From assembly GCA_937901625.1 (NCBI GenBank), contig CALDIE010000124.1:1-7269 (forward strand): DNA of 7,269 nucleotides, in the 5' to 3' direction. Position numbers and translations under genes: made by a program. Shown piece after piece: positions 1 to 6,070 of this stretch. Position 1 is the first letter of the stretch; each line of letters opens with the position of its first letter. The notes under the pieces were generated by a model that saw nothing but the letters and a program-made list of their open reading frames with translations, did not search any database and had not been told where the DNA came from. Origin of the DNA: an uncultured Lachnospiraceae bacterium. GTDB taxonomy: Bacteria > Bacillota > Clostridia > Lachnospirales > Lachnospiraceae.

Positions 1-22
1 TGTACGATAAGCCGCTCCGTTT

Positions 23-1156
23 TTAGCCCCGCACTTGGAACTTTCCTAAGTTATTTGTTATATAATCTATATCATTTTCTGTGAGTCCATAGTATAACGG
101 AAGCCTTATCAGTCTTTCGCTTTCTTTTGTCGTATAAATATCTTTTCCCGAAAAACGACCAAACTTATGCCCCGCAGGAGATGAATGTAACGGAATATAA
201 TGGAAAACGGACATCACGCCACGTTCTTTTAAAAACGCGATCAGCGCCGTTCTTTCTTCCAGTGAAGCGGTCTTAATATAAAACATATGCGCATTGTGTT
301 CGCATCCTTCGGGGATGACCGGAAGTGTGATCCTTCCCTCCTGTTCCAGATGCTTAAGTCCCGCGTAGTAGGTATTCCATATCTTCTTTCTGGCCTCGTT
401 GATCTTCGTCGCCTGCTGAAGCTGCGCATACAGGTAGGCCGCGTTCATATCACTCGGAAGATAGGAGGATCCGTAATTGACCCAGGTATATTTATCCACC
501 TGACCGCGGAAGAACTTTGATCTGTCCGTTCCTTTTTCCCTGATGATCTCAGCGTCTTCAATATAGGTTTCGTCCCTGAGGAGCAACGCTCCGCCCTCCC
601 CCATACTGTAATTCTTTGTTTCATGAAAACTGTAGCATCCCATATCTCCGATCGTCCCGAGCGCCCTTCCTTTATATGTAGACATCACGCCCTGGGCCGC
701 ATCCTCGATCACGATCAAGTTATGTTTTTTCGCGATTTCCATGATCGTATCCATCTCGCAGGCGACACCTGCATAATGAACGGGAACAACAGCCCTGGTT
801 CTTTCAGTGATCGCGTCCTCGATCAGCTTTTCATCGATATTCATCGTATCCGGCCGGACATCGACAAAAACAACTTTGGCGCCCCTTAACACAAAGGCGT
901 CCGCTGTCGATACAAATGTATAGGAGGGCATGATGACCTCATCGCCTTCTTTAATTCCCGCCAGAAGCGCCGCCATTTCCGTTGCATGAGTGCAGGAGGT
1001 AGTCAGCAGGCACTTCTTTACCTTCATAGTCTCTTCGATCCAGGCATTGCACTTTTGGGTAAACTGTCCGTCACCGCATATCTTTTGAGATTCCACACAT
1101 TGCTTAATATAATCCATCTCTTTGCCTGTGTAAGGAGGCACATTAAAGTTGATCAT
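23..1156 (-). CDS. wecE: dTDP-4-amino-4,6-dideoxygalactose transaminase (WecE/RffA)
   Basis: A 377-residue PLP-dependent sugar aminotransferase of the DegT/DnrJ/EryC1 family. WecE moves an amino group from glutamate to dTDP-4-keto-6-deoxyglucose, giving dTDP-4-amino-4,6-dideoxy-D-galactose (dTDP-Fuc4N). The PLP-binding lysine is K181 in FHETKNYS, with the cofactor-ring aspartate D152 in IEDAAQGV. Long blocks match what I remember of Escherichia coli WecE: GDEVIMPSYTFVSTADAFVL (71-90), FVDVRPDTMNID (97-108), VPVHYAGVACEMDTIM (124-139), FFRGQVDKYTW (215-225), NAHMFYIK (288-295) and VFHYIPLH (317-324). The length is almost the same (376 in E. coli as I recall), so the product is more specific than 'DegT family'. 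Just after the lysine, NYSMGEGGA seems one residue shorter than the E. coli NYTAGGEGGA. ATG at 1156 is fixed by an in-frame stop three codons upstream. It is the last gene of the window. Its substrate needs RmlA and RmlB, not seen here. Confidence 0.92.
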   Translation of the reverse strand: MINFNVPPYTGKEMDYIKQCVESQKICGDGQFTQKCNAWIEETMKVKKCLLTTSCTHATEMAALLAGIKEGDEVIMPSYTFVSTADAFVLRGAKVVFVDVRPDTMNIDEKLIEDAITERTRAVVPVHYAGVACEMDTIMEIAKKHNLIVIEDAAQGVMSTYKGRALGTIGDMGCYSFHETKNYSMGEGGALLLRDETYIEDAEIIREKGTDRSKFFRGQVDKYTWVNYGSSYLPSDMNAAYLYAQLQQATKINEARKKIWNTYYAGLKHLEQEGRITLPVIPEGCEHNAHMFYIKTASLEERTALIAFLKERGVMSVFHYIPLHSSPAGHKFGRFSGKDIYTTKESERLIRLPLYYGLTENDIDYITNNLGKFQVRG

Positions 1157-1206
1157 AATCTTTTACGCCTTTCGTTCACGCATTCGATACTTACTTTTCC
1201 AAGCAT
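1153..1206 (-). CDS. Possible 17-codon reading frame coupled to wecE
   Basis: In the 74-base spacer before wecE, an ATG at 1206 opens a 17-codon frame (MLGKVSIECVNERRKRL) that ends with TGA overlapping the wecE ATG as ATGA, the same junction used twice elsewhere in this operon. AAGGA (1215-1211) stands four bases before its ATG. The frame is the same as that of the upstream 616-residue gene, and the codons between that gene's TAA and this ATG are open as well. It may therefore be a leader minigene that feeds ribosomes to wecE, the lost tail of the upstream gene cut off by a new stop, or chance. It is too short for any family evidence. Confidence 0.3.
   Translation of the reverse strand: MLGKVSIECVNERRKRL
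1168..1172 (-). promoter_or_regulatory. Weak ribosome binding site of wecE
   Basis: The minus strand reads AAAGG, 11 bases before the wecE ATG at 1156. It is short and somewhat far, so coupling to upstream translation may matter. An in-frame TAA at 1165-1163, three codons before the ATG, rules out a longer N-terminus. Confidence 0.45.
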
Positions 1207-1230
1207 GCGATCCTTAAGGAACGTTTGAGT

Positions 1231-3081
1231 TTACATCCCGCCGGCTTTAAAAACCACGTATCCTCTGCTTATATAGACCGCGTCATATCCTCTCTGTTCC
1301 ATAAATCCTTTAAGGAAACTTAACTTTTCATCTTCTTCATATTGTCTGATCAGTCTTTCCGTTTGTTCGGATTGACCACTGCCCTTTTCTCCCGTCAGGA
1401 TCAGGATCCCTTCCGCATCCTCCATAAGATAGGCTCCCATTGCAGCCGGAACGATCACTACCGGCACATCGTTCTCTCCTATTTCTTTTCGAAAGCTCTC
1501 CAGCCCGTAACTGTCGAGATCCGGCCATGTTGTGGAGATGGCAGGGGGGATATTTAACAGATACGCGCACCCCGGGATGTTTCCGTAGTACAGTGCGCTC
1601 TCACTTTCACCCCACGCTTCCTCCTTTGCAGCCAGATAGAACTCTTCTATCTGCTCTCCCTTCTCCTGCGTGGTCATCATGCCGTCAAAGACCGTCCCCT
1701 CACTCATCCTGTAATCCGCTTTTTCACCGCCTTCACCATCCCTGAAGACATAAACCGCGCCAAAGAGGATTGCCTGCACCACATGGATGACAAAAAAAGT
1801 ATATACCATGGCTTTCAGCGGAAAGGCATAAACGCTTTCCTTTTTGATGTTCTTCATGACATCCGCAAACAATAGGATCCCGACCGGTGCCACGATAAAC
1901 AGGTTGTTCATATTGCTGTAGAGGTGGTTGTTGGTTCCAAGCGGCGTGATCAGTAATACCGTCAGTCCCAAAACAGCCAGATCTTTTATCTCTCCCGTCG
2001 CCTTTTTGTTTGCCAGTTCAAATACCGCGACTGCGATCACAAGTATCATGCCCATGGCCGTAATGGAAAAGATGGAACTTGTATCGTAGTACCTTAAGGT
2101 AAGGATCCCGTTTTTGTAATAAAAAACGATCAGCAAAACGATCCCCGCCGCATAAAGGACCTGCTTTCCTCTTAAAAACTTCTCCTTCGCGACAGAAAAC
2201 ATGATACAGCCAAGCAAAACGCCGGTCAGTCCAAACAAAAGCCACTTAAGGTTCCCGAGGTAATTATTAAAGAGGACGGCAAACATCTCGGAAAACGAGT
2301 AGCCGCTCCCCTCCGCGGAACCGGATAAAAGCCCTAAAAGCCAGTTTTTCATCTCTGCGATCCCCGCCAGGGCGGACGATATCGCATTTTCACCTTTGGA
2401 GGCTCCTGTAAGAGATGACGCCGCAAAAACGATCCCCCCACATAAAAGCCCCAATATATATCCCAGAATACAATCCAGGGTATCCTTAACGATCCTCCCC
2501 TTTTGCGTTGTATCCGTTTGGACAGCTCGAAAGGCATGAACCCAGACCACAACGATCAGAGCAACCTCTGCCAGATTGGAAATTCTGACTAGAACATTGA
2601 TCCCAAGACAGACGCCTGCCAGAATACGCCACTTCCTTTGTTCCGTCTTAGCGGCCTTCCACAAAAACAGACTTGCCATCCCAAACAGGAGGATCGTCAG
2701 ATAATTATAGAGGATCACCGTCGGTGTCCAGCAACAGCCGAGCGCGATCAGCTCCCCTAAAAATACCCATCCTGCCGGAAAGTCTTTTTTAAAGCAGAAA
2801 TATATCATAAGCGCCAGTCCCGCCGGGATACAGGCACTCACGGCATTGAGCACAAACATTGATGTTCCAAACAGCCGTATCAGACCGTACCCGCACAGAT
2901 TGGCCAGATAGGTTGCATACAGCCATGCTCCGGATGTCTCTTTAAAAAATATATAATTCCCCACACTGTATGTGGTATCGCTAAGATCCACCCCGCGATT
3001 ACAACCGATCAACGCAAAAGCAACCAGCAATATCGGAAAAAGGATATTTATTGTTATTTTTCTTATCTTTTCCTTCATCAT
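1231..3081 (-). CDS. Polytopic membrane protein, probable GT-C-type glycosyltransferase
   Basis: A 616-residue membrane protein with roughly 11-13 hydrophobic helices between residues 11 and 446, then a soluble tail of about 170 residues (447-616). After the first helix the first loop carries two acidic residues in GVDLSDTTYS (D32, D35). An acidic pair in the first extracytoplasmic loop is a hallmark of GT-C enzymes of the PMT/ArnT type, which use polyprenyl-phosphate sugars outside the membrane. The conserved-looking PLGTNNHLYSNMNN (380-393) precedes a late helix. I do not recognise a specific named family, so the glycosyltransferase call rests on topology, the acidic loop and the adjacent GtrA genes. 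Translation could begin at either of two adjacent ATG codons (3081 or 3078). The first overlaps the upstream stop. Only a weak purine-rich site precedes them. The sequence stays open in the same frame after the TAA at 1231-1233, as described for the small frame at 1153-1206. Confidence 0.75.
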   Translation of the reverse strand: MMKEKIRKITINILFPILLVAFALIGCNRGVDLSDTTYSVGNYIFFKETSGAWLYATYLANLCGYGLIRLFGTSMFVLNAVSACIPAGLALMIYFCFKKDFPAGWVFLGELIALGCCWTPTVILYNYLTILLFGMASLFLWKAAKTEQRKWRILAGVCLGINVLVRISNLAEVALIVVVWVHAFRAVQTDTTQKGRIVKDTLDCILGYILGLLCGGIVFAASSLTGASKGENAISSALAGIAEMKNWLLGLLSGSAEGSGYSFSEMFAVLFNNYLGNLKWLLFGLTGVLLGCIMFSVAKEKFLRGKQVLYAAGIVLLIVFYYKNGILTLRYYDTSSIFSITAMGMILVIAVAVFELANKKATGEIKDLAVLGLTVLLITPLGTNNHLYSNMNNLFIVAPVGILLFADVMKNIKKESVYAFPLKAMVYTFFVIHVVQAILFGAVYVFRDGEGGEKADYRMSEGTVFDGMMTTQEKGEQIEEFYLAAKEEAWGESESALYYGNIPGCAYLLNIPPAISTTWPDLDSYGLESFRKEIGENDVPVVIVPAAMGAYLMEDAEGILILTGEKGSGQSEQTERLIRQYEEDEKLSFLKGFMEQRGYDAVYISRGYVVFKAGGM

Positions 3082-3530
3082 GATTTCTTTTCAAGAAAGA
3101 TCTTTCTCGTCACAAAGTTGTAAACCATTACCACGGCTGTAGCAAATACCTTACCGATCACAAATGCAAGGGAGTTTGCGTCTTTTTGTGTATGCGCAAT
3201 CTTTAAAAGGATCTCTCTGATCCAGTTGACATTTTCGTAGATCACATCCACGGAAAGCCAGATAAAAAGCTCGTTTACGCCCAGTCCGATCACGCTTAGG
3301 ATAACGAAAATAACAAATTCCTTCCTTCGGTCCAGATCCTCTTTACGCTCAAAGACAAATTTAAAACTTAAGATATAATTGACGGTTACCGAGATGACAA
3401 AACCAAAAAACGCCGCCACCAGATGATGGACGCCCAGCCTCTCCAAAACCACGGAGACGACCATATCCACCACAAAACAAAAGGCTCCTACCAAACCAAA
3501 TCGTATGAGCTGATTGATCAGTTTTTTCAT
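3078..3530 (-). CDS. GtrA-family membrane protein
   Basis: A 150-residue integral membrane protein of the GtrA family, whose characterised members take part in glucosylation of surface polysaccharide by presenting or flipping undecaprenyl-phosphate glucose. Four helices are visible at about 9-29, 38-58, 71-95 and 119-145. Family marks are LIRFGLVGAFCFVVDM (8-23), NYILSFKFVF (51-60) at the end of helix two, and YNFVTRKIFL (137-146) near the C-terminus, with a basic end. A charged loop of about 25 residues between helices three and four (95-119) is longer than in the GtrA domain fused to the upstream gene, and the two are clearly different in sequence. The start overlaps the previous stop by four bases (ATGA), and its own stop overlaps the following start, so all three are likely translated in a coupled way. 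Which sugar it serves cannot be told; the next gene, a GT-C-like protein, is the natural partner. Confidence 0.88.
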   Translation of the reverse strand: MKKLINQLIRFGLVGAFCFVVDMVVSVVLERLGVHHLVAAFFGFVISVTVNYILSFKFVFERKEDLDRRKEFVIFVILSVIGLGVNELFIWLSVDVIYENVNWIREILLKIAHTQKDANSLAFVIGKVFATAVVMVYNFVTRKIFLEKKS

Positions 3531-5323
3531 TGTTTCCGTTCCATCCCTTCACTGTCTTTTTTCTTAAAGATCCACAATTTGCTGAAGATATAATTGAGTG
3601 CGATCACCACAACACCAATCAGGAGTTTGGAAACAAGATCGTTGACTCCGATCACGCTTATCAGCAAATAAAACAGGATCTGTTCAATAACATATGACAA
3701 AACTCTCGCGCTGACAAAAGCAAGAAATTCTTTCAATACGTCTTTCTTTTCCGTCTTGTCGCTGTGGAAAACAAAGACACGATTGGTCACAAACGCGAAC
3801 AAAACGGAGACTACCCAGGCGATGGAATTGGAAATCATCAGTCTCCAGTCATCCGATTCAACACCTAAGAGAAACAGATACGCAAAAGCAACATAGACTA
3901 CCCAGTTAAGCACCGTTGTAAGGCCTCCCACGATCAGGTAATCAAATCCCTCTTTTGCCGAAAAATATAATTTCATGCATTTGTCGATCACCTTTTCAGC
4001 CGCGTAAAAGAGTGCCTGCCTGATAAGATCCGCCACCGCGCCCACCGTAAAGATCAGTACAACGCATAAAAGGATGTGAAGCGCGCGGTTCATCCCGGTA
4101 TTTTCTTTTACGTTCAGCCATTCAATCCATCTGTAGCGAAGTAAAAGGTGTTCATGCAAAAGATATACTCCAAAGGTCGTTGATGCGATCCGGCGGATCA
4201 CCTTTCCTGCTCCCCCCTCCTTTATCTTTATGTTTTTAAAGCAATAGAACAAACCTGCCGCGCCGGTAAAGACAAAGATAAAATTATAATGCATCGGGAT
4301 CTGCGGACCGTATTCGTAATTCCGGTACAGATTGAGCATTGAAAAGGCTTTTTCACTTAAACAGATCAAAAGAACACTGCTTATGTAAATGATCCATGCG
4401 TTCTTCCCCTTTTCCAAAAATGCCAGACCGTACTTTCTAAGATACGCCGCGCTTAAGAAAAGAATCAGAAACCAGATCACTCCGTTTCCTTTATCGTCAA
4501 AACCCAGCTCAAAAGGCAGGATCGATTTCGGTATTGTGTAAACGGCAAGCAGGATAAGAACGGATATCCCGTGTGTCTTTTGATCCATGGAGCGGATCGC
4601 GCTTCCCAAAACAGGCGTAAAAAGATACATCACAAGGTAGGCTGTCGCAAACCAGTAATGGCCGTTAACCACCGGAAATACGAAAAACAATATACTGTAG
4701 ATATCCTTGTAAGCGGAAAGATCCGCAACCCCGGTCGCAAAACATACGATCGCAATTCCCACGCTGTAAAAAAAGATCTCGCACCACAGTTTGGCCAGCT
4801 TATGTAAAGAAAACCTGCTCTCAACGGAAAAATAACCGCTGATGATCACATAGACATTTACGCAAACCAGACTCATGGATTCAAGCAGCCAGAGCAGATG
4901 ATCTTCAACACTGACCGGACCCGCAAGGTCCTTCAAAAGTCCGCCCTTGCTTAAATAATGAAGGATGATCACCATACACATGGAGAAGATCCTAAGGAGC
5001 TCCAGACCGCTTTCTCTTGGCTTTTTCTTTTGCTCTTTCCCTGATATAGCGCCTTCTCTTCCAAGAACGGTGATCTTCTCCATCCCCGATTCTTTTATGA
5101 TCTCTTCTTTAAGCGCCGCAAGAAATTCTCTCTCGTCCGCTTCTCTTTCATATCCCGGTTCCATACCGTAACGGATCAGTACCCCGTCGTCTTTATCGGG
5201 CAGCACCTGCGCCCAGCCCACCGTCACCAGAAAGTCCGTGTAGATATACTCCTTCCCGTCCTTGTCCCGCTCAGGAAAGCGGGCCGCGTCCGCAGGGAGT
5301 GCCTTCCTAACAAATCGTCCCAT
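3527..5323 (-). CDS. Acyltransferase-3 fused to a GtrA domain, with unrecognised N-terminal region
   Basis: A 598-residue protein with three parts. Residues 1-103 are soluble and charged; I do not recognise them. Residues 104-445 are a polytopic acyltransferase-3 domain: R111 and H122 form the R-x10-H motif thought to be catalytic in this family, followed by the ISGYF motif (160-164) and TFGVYLLHEH (383-392) near the domain's end, with about ten hydrophobic helices. Such proteins O-acylate (often acetylate) surface sugars at the membrane. Residues 458-590 are a GtrA domain with four helices: DYLIVGGLTTVLNW (461-474), the second helix ending FVTNRVFVF (511-519), then two more ending NYIFSKLWIF (577-586). 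GtrA proteins are linked to transfer of polyprenyl-phosphate sugars across the membrane. ATG at 5323 is three bases after the pseF stop, with AGGGGA (5341-5336) upstream inside pseF. The stop overlaps the next gene's start as ATGA. The fusion suggests acylation tied to lipid-linked sugar transport; that is inference. Confidence 0.85.
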   Translation of the reverse strand: MGRFVRKALPADAARFPERDKDGKEYIYTDFLVTVGWAQVLPDKDDGVLIRYGMEPGYEREADEREFLAALKEEIIKESGMEKITVLGREGAISGKEQKKKPRESGLELLRIFSMCMVIILHYLSKGGLLKDLAGPVSVEDHLLWLLESMSLVCVNVYVIISGYFSVESRFSLHKLAKLWCEIFFYSVGIAIVCFATGVADLSAYKDIYSILFFVFPVVNGHYWFATAYLVMYLFTPVLGSAIRSMDQKTHGISVLILLAVYTIPKSILPFELGFDDKGNGVIWFLILFLSAAYLRKYGLAFLEKGKNAWIIYISSVLLICLSEKAFSMLNLYRNYEYGPQIPMHYNFIFVFTGAAGLFYCFKNIKIKEGGAGKVIRRIASTTFGVYLLHEHLLLRYRWIEWLNVKENTGMNRALHILLCVVLIFTVGAVADLIRQALFYAAEKVIDKCMKLYFSAKEGFDYLIVGGLTTVLNWVVYVAFAYLFLLGVESDDWRLMISNSIAWVVSVLFAFVTNRVFVFHSDKTEKKDVLKEFLAFVSARVLSYVIEQILFYLLISVIGVNDLVSKLLIGVVVIALNYIFSKLWIFKKKDSEGMERKQ

Positions 5324-5326
5324 GAC

Positions 5327-6049
5327 TTACAATAATCCCCTGTCTTTTAAAATCCGATATTTCATCTCCGCGATCTGCCAGTCTTCTTCCGTGTCGATAT
5401 CCTGTACCCGGATCTCCTGCTGTACATAGGGCAGAACCTTCCCGGCTACGATCGCGCCGTTCTTTTTAAGCGACTCCGTCCGCATGCAGTAAAACTGTCC
5501 GCAATCATGATAATACGGTTCCAGATCCTGCGAACGCTTCAGATAATCCTCTGGATATCTCGGTGTAACCATATTGTCTCTGATCACCACGCTTCTCTGA
5601 GGCGGAAACGAATACCTCACTACCGGTAAAACCGTATCGGCCTCACAATCTATCAATGTTTTCATCGCCTCTTTTATCGCAAACGCATTTACAAAAGGAG
5701 CGGTCGGATACAGACAGCAGATCGCGCCAAAAAATATTCCCCTTTCCTCATAGGTCCGGATTACCTCCAGCAATACATCCGCCGTGGTGGCATGGTCATC
5801 CGAAGTGCTTTCCGAACGGTAAAAAGGAACCTTAGCCCCGGCTTTTTGCGCGATCTCAGCGATTTCTTCGGAATCGGTAGAAACCATCACTTCATCGAAA
5901 CATCCGCTTTCTATTGCTGCTTCGATCGAGTACTCCATGATCGGTCGTCCCAAAAAGGGACGGATATTCTTTTTCGGTATACGCTTGCTTCCGCCTCTGG
6001 CCGTGATCACCGCCAGAACTTTTTGTTCCTTCTTATCGCCGTTTTGCAT
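5327..6049 (-). CDS. pseF: Pseudaminic acid cytidylyltransferase (PseF)
   Basis: A 240-residue cytoplasmic enzyme expected to activate pseudaminic acid with CTP, giving CMP-pseudaminic acid and pyrophosphate, the last step before transfer to flagellin or a surface glycan. The nucleotide-binding loop ARGGSKRIPKKN is at 17-28. Further conserved blocks are VSTDSEE (56-62), DDHATTADVL (84-93), YPTAPF (114-119), KRSQDLEPYYHDCGQFY (171-187) and the C-terminal QDIDTEEDW (216-224). The ATTADVL, RSQDLEP and HDxGQFY blocks are those I associate with PseF rather than NeuA or LegF, so the pseudaminate assignment is firm at family level. Length is normal for PseF. It follows the GT2 gene by 21 bases with a good ribosome site, and its TAA is three bases before the next ATG, so the next gene is probably translationally coupled to it. 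The other Pse enzymes (PseB, C, H, I) are not in the window and would be expected upstream. Confidence 0.92.
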   Translation of the reverse strand: MQNGDKKEQKVLAVITARGGSKRIPKKNIRPFLGRPIMEYSIEAAIESGCFDEVMVSTDSEEIAEIAQKAGAKVPFYRSESTSDDHATTADVLLEVIRTYEERGIFFGAICCLYPTAPFVNAFAIKEAMKTLIDCEADTVLPVVRYSFPPQRSVVIRDNMVTPRYPEDYLKRSQDLEPYYHDCGQFYCMRTESLKKNGAIVAGKVLPYVQQEIRVQDIDTEEDWQIAEMKYRILKDRGLL

Positions 6050-6059
6050 TTTCCGGCTT

Positions 6060-6066
6060 CTCCTTT
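6060..6066 (-). promoter_or_regulatory. Ribosome binding site of pseF
   Basis: The minus strand reads AAAGGAG here, ten bases before the ATG at 6049. It is the strongest Shine-Dalgarno match I found in the window and supports that start rather than a later in-frame Met. It lies in the 21-base gap after the glycosyltransferase stop. Confidence 0.7.
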
Positions 6067-6070
6067 CGGT

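Noticed and set aside
1..22. Possible ribosome site (GGAG on the minus strand) for a gene after wecE.
   Set aside because: No start codon is visible before the window ends, so no gene can be supported.
1211..1220. Perfect 10-base palindrome TCCTTAAGGA in the spacer before wecE, considered as an operator or terminator.
   Set aside because: Too short, without a loop or a following T-run on the minus strand. Its AAGGA half is better explained as a Shine-Dalgarno site for the small frame.
241..1228. Several plus-strand and alternate minus-strand open frames of 60-100 codons across the wecE region.
   Set aside because: They lie within a strongly conserved gene, have no ribosome sites or recognisable domains, and read as antisense shadows of wecE codons.
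1157..1230. Possible promoter for wecE in the longest spacer.
   Set aside because: A TTGGAA-like box is present on the minus strand, but no TATAAT-like box lies at the right distance.
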